Shown: positions 33,146 through 41,689 of the stretch, one piece after another
Layout of the letters: each line of letters opens with the position of its first letter
Numbering within the stretch: the first letter of the stretch is position 1
Assembly: GCA_018648685.1 (NCBI GenBank)
Contig: JABGQT010000049.1
Coordinates: 1 to 64,000, forward strand
Origin: Anaerolineae bacterium
GTDB taxonomy: Bacteria; Chloroflexota; Anaerolineae; Anaerolineales; Villigracilaceae
Direction of reading: 5' to 3'
DNA: 64,000 bases
Notes under the pieces: model-generated
The model's input: only the letters and a program-made list of their open reading frames with translations
Told to the model about the DNA's origin: nothing
Database searches by the model: none
Made by a program: the position numbers and the translations under genes

Positions 33146-33260
33146 AAAAGTACCTCCGTGGTAGAAATTCATTATAGCGAGGCAATATTAGTTTCTTGTT
33201 AGATGGTTTTTTTGCTTTTGTCTAATTCTTCTCAGCTTTAGAAAAGCCCTGATGTAATAA

Positions 33261-33517
33261 CTGATGTTACGCACGTCCTTATACAATCAAGACATTCAGC
33301 CCCCTGCCCCTAGCTTCGCTGGGGCGTCCCCCATTTTGCAAGCAAAATAGGGGACAGGAGAGAAAAATCTTGTCAGGGAAAAATATAATTTCATCTCTCT
33401 CCCCTAAATTCCATGCTTTTGGAATTTGGGGGCACCCTTCGGATATGCTTCGCGAAGATGCCCAATAGGACAGAGAGGCGGATATAAAGCGCAAGCGTCT
33501 TTTTTGCGTAACATCAG
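33261..33517. repeat. Composite 257-bp element with 13-bp terminal inverted repeats
   Basis: CTGATGTTACGCA (33261-33273) and TGCGTAACATCAG (33505-33517) are perfect inverted ends. Inside are GC-rich hairpins including CCCCTAAATTCCATGCTTTTGG...GGAATTTGGGGG (family F; quoted in part) and GCTTCGCGAAG. No credible ORF is inside. It has the structure of a MITE that carries or has collected family F units. Confidence 0.75.
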
Positions 33518-33523
33518 GTAATA

Positions 33524-33564
33524 AAACAAGTCATCCGAAGTTTATGTTGGATGACTTGTTTTTC
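33524..33564. terminator. Terminator downstream of the 33569-34309 gene
   Basis: AAACAAGTCATCC (33524-33536) pairs with GGATGACTTGTTT (33549-33561). T-runs follow on both strands, so it may work in both directions. It lies 5 bp after the stop codon of the minus-strand membrane-protein gene. Confidence 0.8.
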
Positions 33565-33568
33565 TAAA

Positions 33569-34309
33569 TCAAGATGTTTTCTGTGAAGAAATATTTTTCT
33601 GTTCTCCTCTTTTCACTTTCTTTAGCTCTGGCATGTCTACTGTCTCTGCTGCTACCAACTGCATCTCTTCGTGTCTATCATTTTTCCTGAATAAGCTACC
33701 AAAGGCATCTGCAATAGTTCTGTCTGGTAGAGATTTATCACTGCGATCTTTTGTTTTTTGCGCTATTGCATAAAAGTCAGCTTCTCGTTGAGCGATCTCA
33801 TTCGCGATACTTGTAGCTTTTTCCCTTTTAGCTTTTTGTATGGCAAGGTCTATTTGCCAATCTGAAAGATGATCCTCCATAGCGGCCATATTATCCGTAT
33901 CCATCACATGGTAGGCAAAGGTAGCGATGATATTCACTCCGATGAGAAGAGACATGCCCATGACTGTTGCACGTATTTCTTCAGGAGTAAGGGTTGCAGT
34001 TAATCCATTCTGTCCACTTCTCATTAAGGTGTCGATCGTAAAAAGCGAAATCTCACCTAATACATCAATCACAATCATGATCAGAGCAATACCTTTTTGC
34101 GCAAGACCTTTAGAATTATGCAGAAAGACAGCCAGCCATGCAATAGCACCACCTGTTGTAGCAAATAGCGCTAAATAACCGATAATTTGATCATCTGCAG
34201 ATAATGTGGTGTTCACAAAATCCAGTGTTCGGGATGCAGCATAAACAATTAATGCTGTTGCCATTGCCCAAAATAATAATTTTCCTATCCATTCAGTAAG
34301 ATTCTTCAT
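33569..34309 (-). CDS. Four-span membrane protein with charged C-terminal helix, unknown
   Basis: 246 aa. Four membrane segments (about 8-27, 42-62, 72-92, 115-140) are followed by a charged, probably helical cytoplasmic tail of about 100 residues with many Lys/Glu/Ala ('KAKREKATSIANEIAQREAD') and a basic C-terminus. I do not recognise the family. It is 3 bp after the SH3-like lipoprotein gene in the same direction, so the two form a pair. Confidence 0.7.
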   Translation of the reverse strand: MKNLTEWIGKLLFWAMATALIVYAASRTLDFVNTTLSADDQIIGYLALFATTGGAIAWLAVFLHNSKGLAQKGIALIMIVIDVLGEISLFTIDTLMRSGQNGLTATLTPEEIRATVMGMSLLIGVNIIATFAYHVMDTDNMAAMEDHLSDWQIDLAIQKAKREKATSIANEIAQREADFYAIAQKTKDRSDKSLPDRTIADAFGSLFRKNDRHEEMQLVAAETVDMPELKKVKRGEQKNISSQKTS

Positions 34310-34312
34310 TTT

Positions 34313-34675
34313 TTATTCTCCTATCGTACAATAATTTGAATTTATATATCCGCTTACCCCATTGGTAGCGCTAACCTTTAACCAATCCCCAAAAGCTAAG
34401 GCTTCGAGTCTGTCTCCTTCTTGAAGCACAACCAGAACATCAAAAGCCGTCCCCGGACCAACCCGGAGATTTACTTTCCCTTGTTCATGTTTTGTTTCTA
34501 CAGTGCAATGCTCAGGTTTTGGTTTATCGAGTGGAAGTGTTAACTCTCTTGCTTCTGAATATTCTGAAGCTGATTTCGTTACTTGATTACTTGGGATGTT
34601 ATTGACCAGACTGCAAGAAAGAATCAGCAAAGCGAATACCCCATAGAAGTAAATATTTTTATAGTTTCCCTTCAT
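34313..34675 (-). CDS. Small lipoprotein with bacterial SH3 domain
   Basis: 120 aa. Lipoprotein signal ending at C21 ('LLILSC'), a linker with several charged residues, then an SH3b domain (about 55-118) with 'VNLRVGPGTAFDVLVVLQEGD' (split: VNLRVGPGT, LQEGD) and 'WLKV'. SH3b domains bind cell-wall peptides or mediate contacts outside the membrane. I start at 34675 with AAAGGGC upstream rather than at an earlier Met in the leader. Paired with the four-span membrane protein. Confidence 0.75.
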   Translation of the reverse strand: MKGNYKNIYFYGVFALLILSCSLVNNIPSNQVTKSASEYSEARELTLPLDKPKPEHCTVETKHEQGKVNLRVGPGTAFDVLVVLQEGDRLEALAFGDWLKVSATNGVSGYINSNYCTIGE

Positions 34676-34739
34676 ATATTGCCCTTTGTGGGGAAAAAGA
34701 ATACCCCACAACTAATAGCCAGGGGTATACGAAATACAG

Positions 34740-34745
34740 TATAAT
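34740..34745 (+). promoter_or_regulatory. -10 box of a small RNA candidate
   Basis: TATAAT with no coding frame behind it. The predicted transcript would start near 34752 and end at the terminator at 34786-34824. Confidence 0.45.
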
Positions 34746-34751
34746 GAATGA

Positions 34752-34825
34752 GCATGTCAGCCCAGTGACCCTGGTTTGATTTGTGGCCCTCAGTAGTGCT
34801 CTAACACTATTGAGGGCATTTTTCT
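34752..34825 (+). ncRNA. Candidate small RNA or radA leader attenuator
   Basis: About 70 bases between a TATAAT box and a strong terminator. The 5' part contains a small hairpin (CCAG TGACC CTGG). No start codon with a ribosome-binding site opens a frame of useful length. It lies 170 bp before radA on the same strand and divergent from the SH3-lipoprotein gene. Either an independent sRNA or a premature-termination product of the radA promoter region. Confidence 0.4.
34786..34824 (+). terminator. Strong intrinsic terminator of the small RNA candidate
   Basis: GCCCTCAGTAGTG (34786-34798), loop CTCTAA, CACTATTGAGGGC (34805-34817), followed by ATTTTTCTT. Thirteen base pairs with one G-U. Confidence 0.85.
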
Positions 34826-34855
34826 TCTCTTAAAACTTTCTGTTTTTTTGCTTTA

Positions 34856-34871
34856 TAGAACAAGCGTTCTA
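34856..34871. promoter_or_regulatory. LexA-like SOS box upstream of radA
   Basis: TAGAACAAGCGTTCTA is a perfect 6-4-6 palindrome containing GAAC-N4-GTTC, the core of the Gram-positive-type LexA (Cheo) box. The next gene, radA, is a recombination-repair gene, 123 bp downstream. No lexA gene is in the window. Confidence 0.6.
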
Positions 34872-34993
34872 ATATTACCGCAAAGTTCTCATTTTGTCAC
34901 TGTTTAAAAAGAGAACATAAATTCTGTTATACTTTTAATATTATCCGCTAAGAGCATTATTGTGTCTCTACTCAGATCAACATTGGAAATCCT

Positions 34994-36433
34994 ATGGCAA
35001 AAACAAACACCCGTTACCTCTGTCAGGAATGTGGCGGCACCTCGCCCAAATATATGGGCAAATGCCCCAAATGCGAAGCCTTCGGAAGCATGATCGAAGA
35101 GATCGTGCGCGAAGACGAAATTTCAAAACCAAGCAGTGTCGTCAGAGGATTAAGTGGACGTTCCACCCCGCGCCGCTTACCGGATATTGATGTGGGCGCG
35201 GAAGATCGCATCCATGTGCCCATCGGCGAATTCGCCCGTGTTTTGGGTGGCGGAATTGTCCCGGGCTCCATCGTGTTAATTGGCGGGGATCCGGGAATCG
35301 GCAAATCGACGTTGTTGCTGCAAATGACAATGGGGATGGCAAGTAAACAGCGTGTTTTATACGTTTCCGGCGAAGAATCTGAACGGCAGATCAAGATGCG
35401 GGCAACGCGCATTATGGCGCACAACGCTGATGAGAAAAGTGGTTCTATCTCCCTACCTGAAGAGCTTTTTCTCGTGACAGAAACCAATCTCGATGTAATC
35501 ATGGATCATATTCGAGAGATCAAGCCAACGCTCTTGATCGTTGATTCTATCCAGACGACCTATATCCCGGAATTAAGTTCTTCGGCAGGGTCGGTAACAC
35601 AAGTGCGGGAATGCTCATCGCAATTGCGGGAGCTTGCAAAAACCAGCGGAATTTCAGTTTTTGTGATCGGGCATGTCACTAAAGAAGGAACAATCGCGGG
35701 ACCGCGCGTTTTGGAACATATTGTGGATACAGTTTTACATCTCGAAGGAGATCGTTATCAGGCCTATCGACTTTTGCGCTCGGTTAAAAATCGTTTTGGT
35801 GCAACAGCAGAAGTGGGCGTTTTTGAAATGCATGAACGCGGACTGGTCGAAGTCAGCAACCCCTCGGAAGCGTTTTTGGCAGAGAGAATGGTCAATGCAC
35901 CGGGATCATCCGTCGCGGTGACGATGGAGGGTACACGTCCACTTTTGATCGAGATCCAAGGCCTAACGAGCCCGACCAATTTCGGAAACGCGCGTCGCAC
36001 GCCGAACGGTGTCAACTTCAATCGGTTGTTATTAATCGCAGCGGTGTTGACGCGCCGAGCACGTGTGAATCTATCCGAACAGGATATTTTTGTGAACGTC
36101 GTTAGTGGCTTGAAAATAGATGAGCCTGCCGCTGACTTGGCAATTGCTGCGGCTATCGCTTCTTCGATGCGAGACAAACCCGTTCGCGCCGATGCCGTTT
36201 TGATCGGGGAATTGGGCTTGGCTGGAGAATTAAGAATGCCATCGCAGATGCCTTTGCGTTTGCGCGAAGCGGCAAAACTTGGGTTCAAGGTGGCAATCGT
36301 GCCAAAGCGCCTGCGCAAATCTGAGCCGTGGACAAAAGATATTCAAATTATCGAAGTGCGCTCCATCCAACAGGCGCTGGATGCCGCAATGGGCAAAGCA
36401 CCCGCGCCGCAAAAGGGGAGGAAGGTGGTTTAG
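34994..36433 (+). CDS. radA: DNA repair protein RadA (Sms)
   Basis: 479 aa. N-terminal zinc finger (C10, C13, C24, C27), RecA-like ATPase with Walker A 'GGDPGIGKST' and the RadA motif 'KNRFG', and a C-terminal Lon-protease-like domain. RadA drives branch migration of recombination intermediates. The upstream LexA-like palindrome predicts SOS control. The start codon follows a weak ribosome-binding site. RuvC and RuvA genes lie 1.6-3.5 kb downstream. Confidence 0.96.
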   Translation: MAKTNTRYLCQECGGTSPKYMGKCPKCEAFGSMIEEIVREDEISKPSSVVRGLSGRSTPRRLPDIDVGAEDRIHVPIGEFARVLGGGIVPGSIVLIGGDPGIGKSTLLLQMTMGMASKQRVLYVSGEESERQIKMRATRIMAHNADEKSGSISLPEELFLVTETNLDVIMDHIREIKPTLLIVDSIQTTYIPELSSSAGSVTQVRECSSQLRELAKTSGISVFVIGHVTKEGTIAGPRVLEHIVDTVLHLEGDRYQAYRLLRSVKNRFGATAEVGVFEMHERGLVEVSNPSEAFLAERMVNAPGSSVAVTMEGTRPLLIEIQGLTSPTNFGNARRTPNGVNFNRLLLIAAVLTRRARVNLSEQDIFVNVVSGLKIDEPAADLAIAAAIASSMRDKPVRADAVLIGELGLAGELRMPSQMPLRLREAAKLGFKVAIVPKRLRKSEPWTKDIQIIEVRSIQQALDAAMGKAPAPQKGRKVV

Positions 36434-36458
36434 TTGCTTGGATAGGACAAATAATGAA

Positions 36459-37202
36459 ATGAGAAAGATCGCGGTATTATCTGACATCCATGGAAATCTG
36501 GTTGCTTTGAAAAAAGTGGTCGCGGATATAGTCCAAAGAAATGTTGATCTGGTTCTAAATTTGGGCGATCATATCTCAGGACCCTTATGGCCTAAAGAAA
36601 CTTTGGATTATCTTAGGCTGCAAGACTGGATACAGATTCGCGGGAATCATGAGCGCCAGATTCTCACTCAAGAAATTGATACACAGGGGGCATCAGATAA
36701 ATATGCAAGTAGGCTATTAAATCCAGCAGACATAGAATGGCTAGAGGGCTTACCTGAGCGCGCAGAAATTGGAAAAGAGATCGTGCTCTTTCATGGAACG
36801 CCAAAAAATGACAGCCTATACCTGCTGGAAAGAGTAGAAAGCGGGCATACAAAATTAGCATCCCCAGACACAATTAAAGAGCGGCTCAAAGATGAAAAAG
36901 CCCCAATAATTTTATGCGGGCATACCCATATTCCCAGAGTGGTTCATGTGTCAGAGAATCAGATGGTCGTGAACCCAGGCAGTGTTGGGCTACCAGCATA
37001 TGATGACGTTGAGCCAGAGTACCATGTCGTAGAGACAGGCTCAGCACATGCTCGTTATGCCATACTTGAAAAAGACACCGAAAATTGGCGCGTTGAGTTA
37101 ATTGCTCTAGCATATGAGCATGAAAAAGCTGCAATACAAGCAAGAAAAAACAAACGAATGGATTGGGCTATTGGGCTTCAGAGCGGCTTCATGAGAAGAT
37201 AA
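36459..37202 (+). CDS. Metallophosphoesterase (YfcE/calcineurin-like)
   Basis: 247 aa. Metal motifs in order: 'VLSDIHGN', 'LGDHISG', 'RGNHER', 'LFHGTP' and 'CGHTHIP'. This single-domain class hydrolyses phosphodiesters or phosphomonoesters in the cytosol; some are related to Ap4A hydrolase-like enzymes. I start at 36459 because the phosphoesterase fold begins there; upstream in-frame sequence lies inside radA. It follows radA by 25 bp. Confidence 0.88.
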   Translation: MRKIAVLSDIHGNLVALKKVVADIVQRNVDLVLNLGDHISGPLWPKETLDYLRLQDWIQIRGNHERQILTQEIDTQGASDKYASRLLNPADIEWLEGLPERAEIGKEIVLFHGTPKNDSLYLLERVESGHTKLASPDTIKERLKDEKAPIILCGHTHIPRVVHVSENQMVVNPGSVGLPAYDDVEPEYHVVETGSAHARYAILEKDTENWRVELIALAYEHEKAAIQARKNKRMDWAIGLQSGFMRR

Positions 37203-37313
37203 AACTTCCTAATTCCTAATCACCTAATCTCCCAAATCCCGTTATAATAGAAAGACCCCAATATAAATTCCCCCAATCCTTTGAGATTAAGGTGTAAAGA
37301 AGGAGAAATACCC

Positions 37314-38069
37314 ATGTCTGGTCATTCCAAGTGGTCAACGATTAAACGAAAAAAAGGTCTTGCTGACGCAAAACGTGGCGCAGCATTTACCCGTCTGAGC
37401 CGAGAAGTGACGCTCGCAGCTCGTGAAGGCGGTGGGGACCCTGATACCAACTTCCGCTTGCGCTTGGCGATAGAAAAAGCCCGCGCTGGCAATATGCCCA
37501 AAGATAATATCGAACGCTCGATCAAGAAAGGTACTGGCGAAGATAAAGACGGCGTTGTATACGAGGAAGTCACCTATGAAGGCTATGCGCCCAATGGCGT
37601 AGCCGTAATCCTGGAATGTATGACCGAGAATAAGAACCGCACAGTTGCTGAAGTCCGACATGGTTTGGATAAATATGGCGGCAGTCTTGGTGAAAATGGC
37701 TCGGTGATGTGGCAATTTGACCGAATTACTTTTTTCACTTTCTCTGCAGAAAAAATGGATTTTGATTCTGCCTTTGAGTTAGCGATTGAAGCTGGTGCAG
37801 ACGATGTGACTGAAGACGATGGCATGATCGAGATCGTAGGTCCTGTAAGCACTTACAAAGATATTAGTGATGCATTACGTGCCGCCAATGTTGACATTGA
37901 AGATGCCGGTTTGCGCATGGAACCCAAACAAGAAATGGCACTCGAGGTCTCTGATACCCTTCAAGTGCTCAAAGTGGTTGAACACCTCGAAGAATTGGAC
38001 GATGTTCAAAATGTGTATCACAATATGAGTATCTCCGACGAGGCAATGGAAGCCCTTGCAACAGAGTAA
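37314..38069 (+). CDS. yebC: YebC/PmpR-family regulatory or translation factor
   Basis: 251 aa. Starts 'MSGHSKWSTIKRKKG' and contains 'NMPKDNIERSIKKG' and 'VAVILECMTENKNRTV', the full YebC signature set. AAGGAG lies 9 bases before the ATG. Members act as transcription regulators or help ribosomes through proline runs. The stop TAA overlaps the ruvC ATG by one base (TAATG), the common yebC-ruvC arrangement. Confidence 0.95.
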   Translation: MSGHSKWSTIKRKKGLADAKRGAAFTRLSREVTLAAREGGGDPDTNFRLRLAIEKARAGNMPKDNIERSIKKGTGEDKDGVVYEEVTYEGYAPNGVAVILECMTENKNRTVAEVRHGLDKYGGSLGENGSVMWQFDRITFFTFSAEKMDFDSAFELAIEAGADDVTEDDGMIEIVGPVSTYKDISDALRAANVDIEDAGLRMEPKQEMALEVSDTLQVLKVVEHLEELDDVQNVYHNMSISDEAMEALATE

Positions 38070-38548
38070 TGAGCCTGGTTTTAGGGATCGACCCCGGTAC
38101 GGCGACCACTGGCTATGGTTTTGTTCGTCAACATCGTGATACCAGCCTCGAAGCCATTGCTTATGGCGTAATCTCTACTCCCGCAAAAACACCAGCTCAC
38201 GAACGTCTCGTTTCTATTTACGAGCAACTTAACGAACTCCTGCATCTCCATCGCCCAGAACGCTGTGCGGTGGAGAAGTTGTTTTTTTCACGGAATGTCA
38301 CCAATGCAATTGCTGTTGGACAGGCACGCGGCGTTGTTATGCTCGCCCTTGCCCAAACGGGGATGGAGCCTGCCGAATATACCCCCAACGAAATCAAATT
38401 AGCCGTATCAGGTTATGGCTCGGCAGGAAAACGTCAGGTGCAAGAAATGGTGCGGATGATGCTTAATCTTGAGAAAATCCCTCGCCCCGACGATGCAGCA
38501 GATGCCCTTGCGGTGGCAATAACACATATTCATACGAATCGATATTAG
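38069..38548 (+). CDS. ruvC: Holliday junction resolvase RuvC
   Basis: 159 aa. The acidic catalytic residues are in 'LGIDPGTATTGYG', 'CAVEKLFFSRN' and 'PDDAADALAVAITH'. It cuts Holliday junctions with RuvAB. Translationally coupled to yebC. A DUF4010 membrane protein gene separates it from ruvA. Confidence 0.96.
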   Translation: MSLVLGIDPGTATTGYGFVRQHRDTSLEAIAYGVISTPAKTPAHERLVSIYEQLNELLHLHRPERCAVEKLFFSRNVTNAIAVGQARGVVMLALAQTGMEPAEYTPNEIKLAVSGYGSAGKRQVQEMVRMMLNLEKIPRPDDAADALAVAITHIHTNRY

Positions 38549-38557
38549 ATATTAACT

Positions 38558-38632
38558 GCCCCCACTTATCCTTCGCGAAGCATACTCGCAGAGTGCCCTG
38601 CGCGCGGGGGGAGCCAGAGGGGCGGGGCACAA
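38558..38632. repeat. GC-rich intergenic hairpin cluster related to family F
   Basis: CCCCCACTTATCC, CTTCGCGAAG, GCGCGC and GGGGGGAGCC words form nested hairpins. Similar words occur in 33261-33517, 45020-45075 and 46806-46864. It lies between ruvC and the DUF4010 gene. Confidence 0.5.
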
Positions 38633-38686
38633 AAAGGAACCAAGCGATCATATAAGGTCTCTTTCTAATTACGCAGGATAAATCAA

Positions 38687-39946
38687 ATGATGGAAAATAC
38701 AGACCTTTTTCTACGATTTGGGGTGGCTCTGGCAATTGGATTTTTGATCGGTCTTCAACGTGAATTTGCGCACGGCGACCCAGATCGTGACATTATCGCA
38801 GGCGAGCGCACCTTTGCTTTATTTGGTCTTGCAGGGGCATTAGCCGCAATGGCTGCCGACGAACTCAATTCTGCGCTGGCTTTTGTTGGCATCATTCTCA
38901 TTTTTGGTGCTTTTATCACAGCGGCTTATCTGGTTGATGCTCGCAAGGGACAGGTTGGTTTAACGACCGAGGTTGCAATAGTGATCGCGATTACCACAGG
39001 CTCTTTAGCGTATTGGGGCTATCTCACCCTCGCTCTTGCGATTGGTATCGCAACCACAGTCATGCTTTCCGTTAAGCTGGAAACAGATCGTTTTGCGCGT
39101 TCGCTGACGAGAGAAGATATTTCTGCTGCGTTGCAACTTGCTGTAATTTCAGCGATTGTTTTGCCAATTCTCCCTAATCAATCTTTTCTTCCGCCTCCCT
39201 TTGATGTCCTCAATCCTTTCAAGATTTGGTTGATGGTTGTTTTTATCTCGGGGATCAGTTTTTTAGGATATGTTGCGATCAAGGTTATTGGCCCCGAGCA
39301 GGGGATTGGAATCACGGGCTTTCTTGGTGGTCTGGTTTCCAGCACCGCCGTTACGCTCAGCTTTTCAGAACGCAGCAATCGTGAACCTGATCTTTCCAAA
39401 CCTTTTGCTTTAGCGATCACCGTCGCCTGGACAGTCATGTTCGCCCGCGTCCTCGTCGAAGTTGGCGTTGTCTATCAACCCTTACTAGAGCTGGTCTGGA
39501 TTCCCATCACAGCATCGGGGCTAGTTGGTTTATTTTATTGTCTTTATCTCTATTTCTCCCAACGCACTGCAGAAAAAGGAGATATTGATTTCTCAAACCC
39601 CTTTGATCTAGGCTCAGCCATCAAATTTGGCCTTCTATACGGTCTTGTCTTGCTCGTATCAAGAGCTGCCCAAATGTATCTTGGCGACACAGGGTTGTAT
39701 ATTTCGAGCATTATTTCTGGTATTGCCGATGTTGATGCCATTACCCTTTCGATGGCGGAGCTGAGCAAAACCGGCGTGATTGCCATGCCAAAAGCCGCCC
39801 TCGCTATCATCCTTGCGACAATGTCGAATACCGCTGTCAAAGGCGGCATCGCCCTTATGATAGGTGGCAAAGCCCTGCGCAAACCCTTATTATTTGCCAT
39901 CCTAATGATGTTAGCTGTTGGCATCAGCACAGCCCTTTTGATCTAA
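38687..39946 (+). CDS. MgtC/SapB- and DUF4010-family membrane protein
   Basis: 419 aa with twelve or so membrane segments. The N-terminal 140 residues have MgtC/SapB wording ('LAIGFLIGLQREF', 'GERTFALFGLAGAL') and the rest is DUF4010 ('GFLGGLVSSTAVTLSFSERS', 'DVDAITLSMAEL'). Function is unknown; the MgtC link suggests a membrane-stress or magnesium role. It lies between ruvC and ruvA, 13 bp before ruvA, so it is probably co-transcribed with repair genes. ATGATG gives a one-codon start ambiguity. Confidence 0.87.
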   Translation: MMENTDLFLRFGVALAIGFLIGLQREFAHGDPDRDIIAGERTFALFGLAGALAAMAADELNSALAFVGIILIFGAFITAAYLVDARKGQVGLTTEVAIVIAITTGSLAYWGYLTLALAIGIATTVMLSVKLETDRFARSLTREDISAALQLAVISAIVLPILPNQSFLPPPFDVLNPFKIWLMVVFISGISFLGYVAIKVIGPEQGIGITGFLGGLVSSTAVTLSFSERSNREPDLSKPFALAITVAWTVMFARVLVEVGVVYQPLLELVWIPITASGLVGLFYCLYLYFSQRTAEKGDIDFSNPFDLGSAIKFGLLYGLVLLVSRAAQMYLGDTGLYISSIISGIADVDAITLSMAELSKTGVIAMPKAALAIILATMSNTAVKGGIALMIGGKALRKPLLFAILMMLAVGISTALLI

Positions 39947-39959
39947 CTGGAGAAATTCT

Positions 39960-40535
39960 ATGATTGCAACCTTACGCGGTGAAATCAGCCAAAAAGAAGA
40001 AGATGCTCTGATCGTCGAAGTCGGTGGTGTAGGGTTGCGCGTCCATGTTCCGGCCACACTTTTTCAGCAGATGAATGTGGGCGAGAGTACCTTTTTTTAC
40101 ACGCATTTTGTTGTCCGCGAAGATGCCATGTCTTTATATGGATTTGAAACTCAGGCAGATCGTGACCTCTATGTGCTTCTTCTCAGCGTAAACAGAGTCG
40201 GCCCCAAATTGGCATTGGCGATTCTCTCCTCGCTTTCACTGGATACCGTTAAACGAGCGGTTTTCAACGAAGAGTTTGAGCTCCTTAACCGCGTCCCCGG
40301 CGTAGGGAAAAAGACCGCCCAAGGCATCATTCTCTCGCTGCAAGGCAAACTCAAACCGATGGATGCCCTTGAGCAAGTTGCCGCGATGACCGATACTGAT
40401 GGAGAAGTTTTAGCCGCACTCACAGCCCTCGGCTACAGCGTCATTGAAGCTCAAACCGCGATTCAAGCGATCCCCAAAGATGCGCCCCAAGAAGTAGAAG
40501 AACGGCTACGCTTGGCGTTAGGATATTTTCAGTAA
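39960..40535 (+). CDS. ruvA: Holliday junction DNA helicase subunit RuvA
   Basis: 191 aa. OB-fold N-terminus 'MIATLRGEI', helix-hairpin-helix repeats 'LLSVNRVGPKLALAIL' and 'LNRVPGVGKKTAQGII', and the C-terminal RuvB-binding domain. It holds the Holliday junction for the RuvB motor. GGAGAAA precedes the ATG. No ruvB follows; the next gene is unrelated. Confidence 0.96.
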   Translation: MIATLRGEISQKEEDALIVEVGGVGLRVHVPATLFQQMNVGESTFFYTHFVVREDAMSLYGFETQADRDLYVLLLSVNRVGPKLALAILSSLSLDTVKRAVFNEEFELLNRVPGVGKKTAQGIILSLQGKLKPMDALEQVAAMTDTDGEVLAALTALGYSVIEAQTAIQAIPKDAPQEVEERLRLALGYFQ

Positions 40536-40576
40536 TTATTCTTGTCAGTATTTTATTGGTGTAACAAGGAGTAAAG

Positions 40577-41071
40577 ATGGCATTTAAAAAACAGCATGTA
40601 GAAAAATGGCTCGCAGTGGAATTTCCCGATGAGAATTTAGTCAGTATGGTTTCTTCGGGTCTTTGGACAGTAGATTATTCTGGCACAGGTTCTCGTAACC
40701 CGGGCGATATACGTCGCACAGAATTAGTCAGCTCGCTGGGCCTCGATCAGGAACTGCAAATATCACCATTTTACTCAACGACATTTTACGCACTCACCGA
40801 GAAGCAGATCATCTTGGGCACACGCTCAGGTTTTTCGAATCGCCCCAAAGATATCATCCACGCAGCACCGCTAGATGGGCTTATCATCCACTGGTTTGAT
40901 GATACTGTCGGCCCCAATCGATCCCGCCACTTTGTCACCATCTTCGGTGATGGCAAATGGCGCGCTGATAAAACAGGTCTAACAGCTCTTGGTCGTCCAT
41001 TTAAACATTCCACAGCAGATGAGTTCGTTAGTGCGCTGGGTAGCCACGCCAAGCAAGTGTTGAGCCCATGA
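40577..41071 (+). CDS. Unassigned soluble protein, possibly PH-like fold
   Basis: 164 aa, no signal peptide or membrane segment. The middle part alternates short beta-like strands ('FYALTEKQIILGTRSG', 'GLIIHWFDD', 'HFVTIFGDGKWRAD') in the style of bacterial PH domains. AAGGAG precedes the ATG. It follows ruvA by 41 bp. Family and function not recognised. Confidence 0.65.
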   Translation: MAFKKQHVEKWLAVEFPDENLVSMVSSGLWTVDYSGTGSRNPGDIRRTELVSSLGLDQELQISPFYSTTFYALTEKQIILGTRSGFSNRPKDIIHAAPLDGLIIHWFDDTVGPNRSRHFVTIFGDGKWRADKTGLTALGRPFKHSTADEFVSALGSHAKQVLSP

Positions 41072-41244
41072 TGAACATAATAATGAATTTCTTAGAATTC
41101 TCTTGCTAGACCTCTTGTATAAGTGCTCTAGCTGCCGTAGGCAAAGGGCACTTTCCTCGGCCGCGTGTTTAAGAACGATTACGCTTATCTTTGGGATATT
41201 TCCAGTAATTGATTCCAGAAAACAGAATGTTTTTTTGTGCCTAT

Positions 41245-41260
41245 CACCTAGATAGGTGAC
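41245..41260. promoter_or_regulatory. Palindrome before the 41277 gene
   Basis: TCACCTAGATAGGTGA is a perfect 7-2-7 palindrome, with GTGC and GCAC extending it outward. It ends 6 bases before the AAGGAG ribosome-binding site, so it could be a repressor operator or an mRNA hairpin affecting translation. Confidence 0.45.
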
Positions 41261-41276
41261 GCACTAAGGAGATTGC

Positions 41277-41660
41277 ATGAAAATTTATTTGGTCGCAGCT
41301 GCCATTATTGCTGTGATTGTAGGAATAGTACACTCTGCACTCGGAGAAATACTCATCTTCAAACAACTTAGAGCCTCGAGAATAATCCCGACCAAGCCTG
41401 CACCTCCGCTTCGGGCACGGAACGTCAGAATCCTTTGGGCTACTTGGCACTTGGCTAGCGTATTCGGCTGGGCTTTTGCAGGAATACTCTTTACGCTGGC
41501 ACAAGACAGTGTCTCAGTCCATACGGCCGCATTAAACGCCACGATATTTGCATTTCTTGGAGGATCGCTTTTAGTTCTCATAGCTACAAAGGGCAAGCAC
41601 CCGGGCTGGTTGGGCTTACTTGCAGTTGCAGCACTTGCGTTCTTATCAAGTACCACCTAA
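41277..41660 (+). CDS. Four-span small membrane protein, unknown
   Basis: 127 aa, four membrane segments. 'GIVHSALGEILIFKQLR' near the first segment and 'WATWHLASVFGWA' in the second place conserved-looking His residues near the membrane. Similar small proteins exist without assigned function. AAGGAG lies before the ATG. The 205 bp upstream contain only the palindrome described at 41245. Confidence 0.65.
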   Translation: MKIYLVAAAIIAVIVGIVHSALGEILIFKQLRASRIIPTKPAPPLRARNVRILWATWHLASVFGWAFAGILFTLAQDSVSVHTAALNATIFAFLGGSLLVLIATKGKHPGWLGLLAVAALAFLSSTT

Positions 41661-41689
41661 CAAGGCACTCGCTAACCTAAACCTACAAT

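Noticed and set aside
33279..33494. Minus-strand 71-codon ORF
   Set aside because: It lies wholly within a composite palindromic repeat and its sequence is a translation of hairpins.
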